From Lepidonotus clava (lineage: Eukaryota > Annelida > Polychaeta > Phyllodocida > Polynoidae), in the NCBI GenBank assembly GCA_936440205.1, contig OW387142.1:17140736-17204735 (forward strand): DNA of 64,000 nt. Reading direction: 5' to 3'. The notes under the pieces are model-generated. The model was given only the letters and a program-made list of their open reading frames with translations. It was not told the origin of the DNA and ran no database searches. Of the stretch, positions 14,585 to 23,855 are shown in pieces. The first letter of the stretch is position 1. Each line of letters starts with the position of its first letter. The position numbers and the translations under genes are program-made.

Positions 14585-15331
14585 CACTGTTTAAAAAAAA
14601 CTTGTCAAATTTACGGTAAAGAACTAGCAAATATGTTGCTGAACTTTTACCGTAAATATAACGGGTGACCGTAATTCTGTGTGACCGTATCTTTAACAGG
14701 TGAACATCATTTAAGTTAAACAGTAATTTCCCGTAATATGTACAGTGTACTTTCATTCTTAAGGATTAAAACCGTTTTGAATTTAACAACAATATACCGT
14801 AGTGGGTTAAAAAAAACCAGTAGATTTTACATATAAAACACTGCTATGGCACTATGCCATACAGTTTACACCGGTTGTAATGTTAACAGCATTGAAAGTT
14901 TTATTTTTCCTGTAATTACACTACAGGACTATTGAGCCAATAATCATGTACATCCTTCCTTCTTGGTTTAGCCTTGCACGGGTTGTTTGGTTGTTGGAGG
15001 TAAAACCTTCAGGGGTATAGCTGATAAAGTTCTTGTACTAAAAAGGTGTCTACATGTTAATCCTACTGAAAAGGTGTTTTAAAACATTTTGTAAATGTTT
15101 TAGGGGTATTATGGTTAGTTGATCACACCAAAAATGGCAGGCCAATGAGGTGATTATCTTAATACACTACAAAAACTTTAAAATGTAACAATTTTAATCA
15201 CAAAGTTCCAAATTCCTAGATGTATGAAAAAACTATTTTACTAATCATGGCCAAATATATGAATGGCATGTTGCCAACCACCAATAGTACAACTACTGCG
15301 TAGTAGTAATTTGATAACTTCCATAGCTGAG

Positions 15332-15388
15332 ATTTGAACCCGGGGCCCCTCACATATGAAGCCTATGCTCTACCGCTGATCCATGGAG
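15332..15388 (-). repeat. tRNA-like sequence inside family-B element
   Basis: On the minus strand there is an A-box-like stretch (GGATCAGCGGTAGAGC) and a B-box-like stretch (CCGGGTTCAAATC) at tRNA-like spacing. The acceptor stem does not pair, so this is a SINE head or tRNA pseudogene and not a working tRNA. Confidence 0.5.
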
Positions 15389-15540
15389 GCCTGTAGGTAG
15401 ACACAGCCCAGCTTTGCTACTTAACTGAATAAGTAGGGGTATGGGAGTCCTGACTGAATGTCTGTCTAATGTTGAACCCCTGTATTGTAAAACTGATCCT
15501 ACTCATTGGTGCTGACTATGCCAGTGTGCACTGCATGCAG

Positions 15541-15603
15541 TCCAAGTTAGCTCAGTTCGTTAGGCTTCTACCTTGAATGTGGAGAATGTGGGTTCTAATC
15601 CCA
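15541..15603 (+). repeat. tRNA-like sequence, decayed
   Basis: An A-box-like TTAGCTCAGTTCGTTAGG and a B-box-like GTGGGTTCTAATCCC sit at tRNA spacing. The D and T arms can still pair, but the acceptor and anticodon stems are broken. Probably a SINE head. Confidence 0.5.
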
Positions 15604-16459
15604 AAGTGTCCATTTTTCTTTTCCACACCAGTATACAATTCCCAAATACAGTATATTACTGTGAGGGTAATTTCAGTAAAAAATACAGTTATATACTGTT
15701 AATTGCAATGATATGATGGTAGATAGCCGTAAAATAAAATACGGTATAATACTGTTGAGGTTTACAGTATATAACTGTCAAAGTTACAGTTTTTTAACAG
15801 TGTATAAATTATGTGTTTCATTTATAGAGTTAGGTAATTCTAGTATTCTATGTTCCTAGTAGTATACAGAAGAATCGATGTCTCTTGGTACACGGAGAAC
15901 GATTTAACTTACGATTTGAGAGCCATAAGACCCACGGGATATAATGCGAGAATATTGAGTGGGTAAAAGCGTAAGCTACCTAACCACGGTTTTAATAAAA
16001 AGTGTTATAGATAGCCACACACCTGTACCCTATTTAACTGACCAAGAACATAAAAGAGAAAGATAAACTATAATTCAAACCAATGCCCACATAGGCTATG
16101 GTTTCTTCATGGGCAGCAACGTATACTAGGCCTAGTAAAGTTGGAATTTCATGCACAGATAAACCTTCCGGGGAGAAGTTTTCCTGATTAAAATACACTT
16201 TGCCTACACGTGTCTATTAGATTGTAAGAAAATTCAGTTGCCCCTCCCCCACACAGCCCAACAGGTCTGCGAGTCCAAACTAAGAGCCGTTTTTGTGAAT
16301 TCTAAGAAACTGTTATTAGATAAAGTTGTAAGGTAATGTACCTTAAGTTTTCCCTGTTGCTGTGCCGTTGCTGGGACATTAGCAGTCAATTTGACATGTG
16401 GAACACTGCCTTAAAAGCCGGGTCTGAACAAAAACAACTTCGGTCGGCAATAAATTTAA

Positions 16460-16826
16460 CCCTTTCAAAACTTTAGGCTGTACTGTTATAAGACACAGGA
16501 AACACTGGGGTGGGGGAGCGCGACCAAAAAACATCCACGAGGATTCTGTGCCACGAGAAAATACCCACGGTCACACAATTTGCTCTTTGCGGGTATATTT
16601 TAACTTCTCTTGGCACAGAATTCAATTTTTTCAACCATTAATTGTTCCAATGTCCTTCTAACACACTTTATAAAGTATTATATGTGAATAAATATATTAT
16701 GGAAATTATTTGTGTATGATTTTTCAAGAATCTTTCATGTCCAAAAGTTCTTGTGGATGTTTTTTGGGCGCCATGAGAAATCGTTGGTGTTTTTTGGTCG
16801 GCGCCCCTGCAGCTATTTTGAAAGGG
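16460..16826. mobile_element. TTAA-flanked foldback element (piggyBac-type MITE)
   Basis: Inverted ends CCCTTTCAAAA/TTTTGAAAGGG are each bordered by TTAA (16456-16459 and 16827-16830). TTAA target duplication and CCC-starting ends are hallmarks of the piggyBac superfamily. Inside the ends, inverted blocks based on GCGCGACCAAAAAACATCCA recur, so the 367-bp element can fold on itself. It has no transposase and is non-autonomous. Confidence 0.8.
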
Positions 16827-16830
16827 TTAA

Positions 16831-19207
16831 TAAGCGTTTCCTTTTTTATCACTGGCTTTTAGCGCCCCTTTGGTTCCCGTCTTCGGAGAAGGGAGAGGAA
16901 CCCGGGAGGTTGTCTGCATCTCCCATCACAAACCATCTCACCATCCCTAACCTTCCCCCATCACAAAGCCCAACATTAATTGTTAATTGTAAAAAGTGTC
17001 CCAAGGGAATACACTGTGTATGTACACTGTGTGCACTATAGTTTCCACTTAACGTCTTCTAGATCTAGATTTTAAACACAAACTTTTTATATGGACTGCT
17101 GATTAAATATGATGTTCTGGCTTTAAATACAAACAGGAAATCTAATGAAAAAAAGTCACATGATTATTAAGAATTGTAAACTAGTAACACAGCACATCCA
17201 CATGGACTGCTGGCTTTTTATCTTAAGGCCATCAACAGATGGATTATCACGGGGAGGGGGGTGTACAAGACCCCATGAACTCTGAACTCTGATGGAAGAA
17301 CTTGTATTCACTGCAGGAATCAGAAATAATAATACCAAAAGAAATACAAACTCATAGACCGATCACAGCAGTCCTTACAATAAAGCAATAGCCTTTCTGA
17401 AATTTTGGTTCTCTGAGAGCAGACCTAGGCCTATGTTTAGAAACATGAACTTGTTGTGAATCCTTTGCTCTATAACTTATATAAACTGAGGTAAATCATT
17501 AGTTTCAGAAACATCAATAATCATTATTCAAAAGCTCTACTACTTCAGCTTTTGCTAGCTCTACCCTTATAGAAACCAAATTTTAGTAAATCGCCCTTAT
17601 TAATATATTCCATTGGTGATTTCTGAAATCTTCAGTAAAAACTGGTTAATGAAAATACAGCCTTTATACTTCTATTTGAAAATGAAAGAAAACGAAAGCT
17701 CTTCATTGGATTAATGGAGCAATACTTATATGTGTTACTCAACATGATGTAACAAAAGACCCATGCCTTTGATAATAGAACAATATGATTAATTCTTTAA
17801 CCTTAACGACTGACTGGAGGCTCTCAAAAGTTATGATTTATAGTGGCAACCATTAGAAGGCCTCTCTGAGCTACTCTTGACTACAAGACCAAGCTGGCCC
17901 CATGGGTCTAGGGCCACCCAAGGTGCCATTTATTTTGGGTACAGTGTTGTAGTGAAATCTAAGGTTTTGCTCGTGTCATCCAGTGATAAGACTTGTGTTA
18001 CGATAGGGAGAGTTTCCTGCCTGTGATTACACAGAAAGTTAAGTTGAAGGATAACCCTCTTGAGTCAAAAGCTTTCTGGCCACTTTCACCTTTAACCCAG
18101 CTAACTAAATGGGGACTGGAAGTGCCTGATAGAGCCCTGAATTTCTGTCTTTTTTATGCCATGATAAGCCATATTAATCTTAAAACTCTACTGGATTACG
18201 CAGGATTCATGGCATGATATTTATGATACTTCAATTCCCTTTTTCTAAAGCTCTAGTTATTATGTGAGGGTTCGGTTAGCATTGAAGCAAAAAGTTGTTT
18301 TCTACAGGGCAGATACACCATGATGAGTCTAGCACAATGACTGGTGAAGTTTACTTAACATTATGAGACAGATGATTGCCATAGTAATTGACCTTATGAC
18401 AATGACAAGGGCTAGATTCTTGTGCCAGTGCCCTTATTTCTTCGTTCTCATGTATCTCTCATACACCCACACAAACTGCACTTATACCCACTAGAAGGTA
18501 TTCCTCGGCGGTTGTTCATCTCAGGAGACCTACCGGACTTTTCCAGGAAAATTAGATGGAGTTAGATCTGGTTATCACTGAAAAACGTCTTGAGTGTGAG
18601 GTAATAAACTGATCTCGTAATTGTATCGTGCGAACACCGCTCCTTCAATCAAGATGGCTTCCAGAACAATGTGTGCCTTCCTACTTGAGAGCTTTTAGAG
18701 GATTGTCATACTCAGCAGACCCAATATTTACTGCAAAGACACTGACGGTAAACACTTTTAAGCTTTGACATAACTGAAAACATTCAGCTTGACGTATATA
18801 TGTATGCCATTTTCATAATACAAATATTCTTTTAAAAAAAAGTATAATAAAAAGGATACTAAAGATTATATATCTCGCAGTACTTTCTGCTTTGCTGTAC
18901 ACCAGAGACACAAATAGTGTTTGCTGATGGCCGTCTTCTTATGTCCATATATATAGGCCCATTAGTATATTTCCCATGAGTACTTTCCTCGCTCGCTGTC
19001 TTGTATTCAACTGGCATACCAAAGATTAAGTGCATCTCGCTCTTCTTAGTGTTTGTACCAATGTATTTTTGGTATTTCCTTTTATCTTTTTAGGAACACA
19101 CATATTCCGTTGAAATATATCAACCAGCAAAAACATGTAATGTCTTTTTGGGAAGGACAAGAGTTTTGTAGAGAACATATATAACATGCAATGACTTCCC
19201 TAATTAC
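16831..19207. other. Intergenic or intronic DNA, no firm gene
   Basis: No gene is supported. The stretch may hold the remaining exons of the minus-strand gene that starts at 19397. Possible continuation segments lie near 18480-18560 and 18640-18710, but none is unique. The sequence around 18000-18210 is open in the plus strand without splice context. Confidence 0.4.
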
Positions 19208-19397
19208 CATGATACTGGCGCGGAAAGTCCCCTTCATCAAGTTCATGCAGCCAGGGTTCGTGACTGTAGAGTCGATTGGTGGCCTCCGCTGGACGCTCCC
19301 TATTGATCTCTCGGTCCTCTCTGCACTTCTGCAGGTTCCTCCATTTACTTTGTCTATACAGATGAGATTGTTTGGCGTTTACCGAATACACCGGCAT
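19208..19397 (-). CDS. Candidate first coding exon, unknown protein (63 codons)
   Basis: From ATG at 19397 the frame runs 63 codons plus one base to a GTAATT donor at 19207. The translation begins MPVYSVNAKQSHLYRQ and ends WLHELDEGDFPRQYHG. It is rich in charged residues, with several Trp and Tyr and no low complexity, and its codons look used rather than random. I do not recognise the family. Directly upstream is the CpG-rich, ETS-motif stretch at 19398-19450, as expected of a promoter and 5' UTR. Downstream exons are not resolved; the next must begin with two bases of a split codon. An open frame also exists on the plus strand (19191-19466), so strand is judged from the donor and promoter. 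Confidence 0.4.
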
Positions 19398-19450
19398 ACC
19401 CTAGCGGCACTTAACGGGAAGCGTTGTTTTCCGGTTCCGGTGGCTACGCG
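19398..19450 (-). promoter_or_regulatory. CpG-rich proximal promoter with paired ETS motifs
   Basis: Reading the minus strand, two tandem CCGGAA cores (about 19431-19440) and several CpGs (GCGCCGCG) lie within about 55 bp of the ATG at 19397. Tandem CCGGAA is the core ETS-family site, typical of TATA-less promoters. This is a motif match only. Confidence 0.35.
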
Positions 19451-19602
19451 GCGCAGGTCCAAATGAACTGACCCCATACCCCCCTGTGTGGATACAGATA
19501 AACTGCAGGTTGTGCCCTCTCTTTTACACTGGGGTTATATTACAGGAGTTTACTGGCGGTCGTTTTTTGGTGGGGCGCCCCATTGTCTTGAGGCTCGGGT
19601 AA

Positions 19603-19690
19603 CCTTTGTGAGCTGTTTGTCTCCTTTTAGGAGCTGTTTTTCTTCCTCTGTGAGCTGTTTTTCACCATCTGTGAGCTGTTTGTCTCTCTT
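19603..19690 (-). repeat. 21-bp tandem repeat, four copies, in frame as heptads
   Basis: GAGCTG recurs at 19610, 19631, 19652 and 19673, exactly 21 bp apart. In the minus-strand frame (19550-19759) this gives four seven-residue units: KQLTDGE, KQLTEEE, KQLLKGD, KQLTKVT. A period divisible by three and a conserved KQL are what a coiled-coil exon would show. However, the frame has no ATG and ends at a stop without a donor, so coding status is open. Confidence 0.6.
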
Positions 19691-19699
19691 CCTCTTCAC

Positions 19700-20701
19700 C
19701 TGTGATCCCCCCTGTGGCCCCCCCTCCTGTGACCCTCCAAGCAATCGTTCACCTGCCAACCAGATAGGGCGGCGCCAATGGGAGATGGCATCTCATAAAG
19801 ACAAATGAGATACATCTGTCATCCGAGAAGCTCTTCAGCGTGGTTGAACAGCAATGCCCATATGTATACAATATCGTTTTGCCTGTGCTGTACCCAAAGG
19901 GGTTCAGAGGGTGTCTGGAACGCCCCAAGATTTCACAAGGCTTTAGTCAAAGACTTCAAATATAGGAAATTTGGTCAAAATTGTCAGTTGAAGCGACCTG
20001 TGTTTATTTCCATCCCCTTGAATCTATTTGGAACCTTTACTTGGGACCAACTAATTATAAGGTTTGTTTAAAACCCCTTCATGAAACCCCTTCAGAATCA
20101 GTTGGCTGAACCGTCTCAGATTTCGTGGAACCCCATTATTTTGTGAGTTGTAAGGTGTAAGTCACAAATCATTCTTAGAACATGAAATGTACTCTTCTGT
20201 GAACACCTCAAATTCTGTAAAATCATATTGTGCTTTGATTGACAACTGCAATACTCTAGTAATATTTAGTTTATATTTACTCATAAGTGCTCTTGTAGAA
20301 TGTGCCCAAAATTAATAACTATTGTAACACAAAACAGTATATCACAACAGGGAAATTACTTGTCTGCCTATGTGTGCAATTCCTAATGGATGCAGACCTG
20401 AATTGGACTATTTTCTATAGGCCTGATCATTAAGACTGAAACACAAGAAGAGTGGGGATGAAGGACATTACTGTAAAACAAGGATTTCCACTAACCAATT
20501 TAAGACCTTAGCAAAAAGTTTCTCTTGTCAATAAATCCACTACCAGTGCTTCACTTCCATTAAAAACAGGAACAAACTCCGAAAAAAAGAATCTCAATTA
20601 CAAAGGTGCCTGTCCCTCTTTTTAGGGATTGTAAAACATTCCCAAAAAGCCAAACGGGTTTCCACATAAGAAACAAGGTAATCAATGACCAGAATCATAA
20701 A
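19700..20701. other. GC-richer stretch, coding status unresolved
   Basis: Overlapping protein-like frames occur on both strands. The best is plus-strand 19780-19960, with no ATG. I could not place splice sites that join them to the genes on either side. Confidence 0.3.
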
Positions 20702-21098
20702 ATGAACTTCCCCGACGTGGTATCGGCTTCCATCTTCCGTCCCATTGGCTTGCTTTTAATTTCTGCGTGTGGCCATGTGAGTACTTTTTGCCAGCATCAA
20801 AGTTATAGATAATGCTTCCGCTTGTCCCATTCATTACAAGCACATTGCACCCAATGGAGTGAGGCTGTTGGGACAGCTGGAAGCCATGGGGCTGCTATCA
20901 GGGCTGTCGGTCGTTGGAGCCATTTGGCCTGCTATGAGCTGCTCGGAGCTGCTCCCCACCACTCCTGTGCTGGTCAGATTACGGGAACTGCTCTCAGCAG
21001 TTAGTGTTCCCACTGTTGATTCTGACGCACCAGTAATAGCCAGGGCTAATGGAAAATACGCCTTTCTGCGATTCCAACCTGACGTGACGGCACCCTAA
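20702..21098 (+). CDS. Two-exon gene model, 110-aa hydrophobic protein of unknown family
   Basis: Exon 1 is 20702-20776 (ATG with A at -3, 25 codons, begins MNFPDVVSASIFRPIG). It ends at a consensus GTGAGT donor in phase 0. A 64-nt intron with a pyrimidine-rich 3' end closes at ...ATTACAAG (20840). Exon 2 is 20841-21098, phase 0, 85 codons and stop TAA, ending AFLRFQPDVTAP. The second exon has strongly protein-like composition and alternating hydrophobic stretches (LLSGLSVVGAIW). An alternative acceptor at 20794 (TTTTTGCCAG) also opens into the exon 2 frame but does not fit exon 1's phase, so a longer upstream gene is possible. I do not recognise the protein, and the intron is short for this locus. 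Confidence 0.45.
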
Positions 21099-21483
21099 AA
21101 AACACTGACAATTGTCGAATGGTGCAGGGTGCTGGAAGGTTGCCTGTAGCCGATGTGAGCAGGTGGAAATGTCAAACGTTTGTGACAGGAGGGCGGGGAA
21201 AACGTCAGGGAAGGTTATCAAGTTTGGGGTAGCATTTCAGGTGTAAACGGGATTTTTTTAGCAACCTCAACGAATCTCGATAGGTTCAGGTATCTCTTAA
21301 CCTTCATTTCCAATTGAAGCCTATCTTCAAACATTAAAAAGCCACTCCATATGTTTATTGACAAAATAGTCAAAGGAGAATGAATACCCGTAATACTGTA
21401 TTTTTGAAGTGAGTTATCATGACTAAGATAACCTAATAACTAAGACGTGACGTGTGCGTGTGTGATTCGTTGGTGCTGCTAAA
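21099..21483. other. Intergenic, nothing seen
   Basis: The possible 3' UTR of the preceding gene model. No clear AATAAA follows closely, and there is no other feature. Confidence 0.35.
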
Positions 21484-21588
21484 AGTCCCTAAGGACTATG
21501 ATAAGAAGAAGAGAGAATGACTGATGTGAAAGGGACGTCCCTAAGGGTCATGATAAGAAGAAAGGGGAATTACCTATATAAAAGGGAA
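21484..21588. repeat. 52-bp tandem duplication
   Basis: Two diverged copies starting at GTCCCTAAGG (21485) and GTCCCTAAGG (21537) share the ATGATAAGAAGAA block. Each is followed by an AAAGGGA end. Confidence 0.7.
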
Positions 21589-21691
21589 CAACGTAAAGAA
21601 ACGCTGAGAAACGAAGCCAATTATCTCAGAAGATAGGTCTGCATGTAGGTACAATGAACAGAATGGTATTTCCAAAGAGATACTATATGTA

Positions 21692-21951
21692 GTGGGGTCT
21701 GTTAAAAACATTTTCGTTACAGAGCAGATAAAAGCACCAAATTTGTTATGAGCCACCTCTGAGGTATATCTATCAAATCTGGAAGGGAAGCAACCTTGAA
21801 ATATCAAAATGAAATTTGGCAAGTTTCTTATGATTTTAGTATTTGAAATTTGAAGTATTTAACTTAATTGAATTTTATTGGCTATCTTAGATTGGGTCTC
21901 TCCTGTAAATTCTAAAGGATTTCCCTAAAAAAAGACCTTAACAGACCCCAC
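21692..21951. mobile_element. Family A DNA transposon copy 2, internally deleted (260 bp)
   Basis: Both ends match copy 1 (GTGGGGTCTGTTAA and its inverse) with TA on each side (690-691 and 952-953 within 21690-21953). The left subterminal block (GATAAAAGCACCAAATTT, AGGCAT-like and GGAAGCAACC) is kept, and most of the interior is missing. Confidence 0.85.
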
Positions 21952-21953
21952 TA

Positions 21954-22609
21954 ATGCAGATCGAAGTTAATATGCGAAGGAACATGTGGGAATTATGAAT
22001 TTAACATAATACAAATACTGAATCTGAACTATCGGTAAAAATGCATATGGATGAGGATACATATGGTTTTTATCGCGGGGATTCTAGTTAGTTCCAATAT
22101 ATCACCTGAATAGTACAGGTACCGCATTGTCTAGCGTTTCGAAGTGAAAACTGCAGGAAAAAATTACAACCATAGGGCGAAATTAATTGACAATATGCAG
22201 TTGCAAAGACTGAAGGACGAAGAGATGACACATGATCCGTTAATGTAAAACGTTATTAATTTAGCTTTCTGGGAAAGTGAGAACAAGTAATGAAAAGCAT
22301 GGAAATATGATCGGGACTCTAACAATACTTTACAGACATACAGGTGTTTCACTAAGGCTTAATGGCGCGTCTCAAATTAGCAAAATAGTATATGAGTTCC
22401 TAACATCTTGAAATGTTCTAAAGACAAGATGATTTTTACAGTAATTATTCACAGCTAAAATTACTATAGAGCTAACAACAGAAATATAGAATCTTATATT
22501 TGAACTGTCAACAAAATATCTTATTTGAAGGAAACAGATCATAGAGTTAGCACCAGTGTGAAAAACGCCCTAAGCTCACATAAGCACAGCAGTATATATA
22601 CTAGCAGTA
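21954..22609. other. AT-rich intergenic DNA
   Basis: Nothing supported. A TATATATA stretch lies at about 22591-22600, just before the small ORF at 22610. Confidence 0.4.
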
Positions 22610-22867
22610 ATGACAGAGTTAAAGGGGCAAACAGGCCTGAACAGAAAGCAGTATGCACCAGTGTGCAGGAATGGGGCCCCTGAGGAACATGAGCCCCTCA
22701 CCCGACGGGGCCCAGTGAACAGAATCACAGAACGTACAGTCTCATCAAGCCTTCGCCTCCTCCCTGGAGATGCACAGCAGCCAGACATTCATTTCCTAAT
22801 TGTGGGGGTAGATCACTGTGTATGTGTGCTCCAGGACCCCACAGCGGCCTGGCACATGGGCCGCTAA
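22610..22867 (+). CDS. Possible small ORF, 85 aa, unknown
   Basis: An ATG frame with a purine at -3, preceded within about 20 bp by a TATATATA stretch. Base composition is clearly GC-richer than its flanks, and the product is mixed and protein-like (begins MTELKGQTGLNRKQY, ends DPTAAWHMGR). No motif is recognised. The minus strand is open across part of it. It could be a short single-exon gene, an exon, or conserved non-coding DNA, since the GC-rich character continues to about 23060 without a frame. Confidence 0.2.
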   Translation: MTELKGQTGLNRKQYAPVCRNGAPEEHEPLTRRGPVNRITERTVSSSLRLLPGDAQQPDIHFLIVGVDHCVCVLQDPTAAWHMGR

Positions 22868-23697
22868 GGGGAAACTACTGACCCCCCGCTTATTGCCAGC
22901 ATGGATTGCGTGGAATGGAATTGTCGCATTCACTTAGCAACTATGGCAACGATGCGCTGATAAACAGATCACCCTGCCACACCAGCCACAATGACAAAAC
23001 GCTGTGCAGGCCTCGCTAGGGGCCCTCGTGTGCCTGAGGGGAAGATCTACACTGTCTCATATTGACACTTTCTATAGTGTGCCGTGCATAAGACTAGACA
23101 CGATGTCTGCCGTCCAGAATAAAGGGCAACAGAAGAGGTTATACATACCTCCGCATAGTTGGCCTTACTTGCACCTTAGCCTTACTATATAGATTGCCTT
23201 TTTTACTGCCAGTAGTCCTTTCTAGCCATCTCTAAGTCTAGAGACTCGCGCCATATGAAGGATATGACACTTCTGAATTAGATATTGATCGCAGGCTGAT
23301 GTGCCGTTATGGAACAAATATAGGCCTGCTATGTCTCTATCATGCGATATTTTTTGCAACATCATACGTAAACATAGAAGAAACACACTTTTATATAACC
23401 TCTGGTTTCTTTTTTCCGAGTGATAGCCTATTATTGCAACTTCTCTTGCAAATTACTTGATCAATTTTCAGCTAGGAAACCTAAAATGTTCGTTAGGTAA
23501 TGGACAGTGACAGACTCTCAATGTTTGTCTTCTAGCTGTTACCCCAGAGGAGATGAAATTCAATTACAGTTCCTATCACATTGTCACTCTCAATTAGGTA
23601 AAAACATTTTGGAATTGAGTAACGCATTACAACACCAACTGGTCTGAGTAAGAACTCATTACAGATATATGTCGAACGCACCATATTGGATAGACTT
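22868..23697. other. GC-richer then AT-rich non-coding DNA
   Basis: The GC-richer block continues to about 23060 and then gives way to AT-rich sequence. No gene is supported. Confidence 0.35.
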
Positions 23698-23855
23698 ACG
23701 TGATAGTTTCAATTGGTCCATGGATTACTAATACAAGAAGACCCGCGGGGGACGTCTGAGGGTGGCCGTGCGACCCAGAGGGGTTCATCACGACCCGAGG
23801 GCGAAGCATGAGCGACATACGATCCCCAAAGGGTCTTCTATATTCTATCACCCAA
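23698..23855. repeat. Foldback repeat, family C copy 1
   Basis: GTGATAG at the left is matched by an inverted CTATCAC at the right, and AGAAGACCC recurs inverted as GGGTCTTCT. The right flank in reverse complement (TTGCTTGGGTGATAG then ATAGAAGACCC) matches the sequence at about 43727-43765, so this is a dispersed family. Confidence 0.5.

Larger units (their letters stand above)
14585..15802. mobile_element. TA-flanked MITE-like DNA transposon, family B
   Basis: The left end starts CACTGTTTAAAAAAAACTTG and the inverted right end reads CACTGTTAAAAAACTGTAAC; both are flanked by TA (583-584 and 803-804 within 14583-15804). The subterminal zones are rich in short ACCGTAA/TTACAGT motifs in both orientations. 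There is no transposase frame. The interior carries two decayed tRNA-like sequences in opposite orientations (about 15332-15388 and 15541-15603), so SINE material inserted into it or was captured. The family is unclassified beyond having TA target sites and terminal inverted repeats. Confidence 0.7.

Noticed and set aside
15541-15603. Functional tRNA gene
   Set aside because: The acceptor and anticodon stems do not pair; it is a decayed tRNA-like repeat.
18480-18710. Downstream exons for the minus-strand gene at 19397
   Set aside because: Several short segments fit the phase equally well, and none has convincing length or splice sites.
22937-22950. RFX/X-box-like GCAACTATGGCAAC
   Set aside because: Only one half-site (GGCAAC) matches; the other half is in the wrong orientation for a true X-box.
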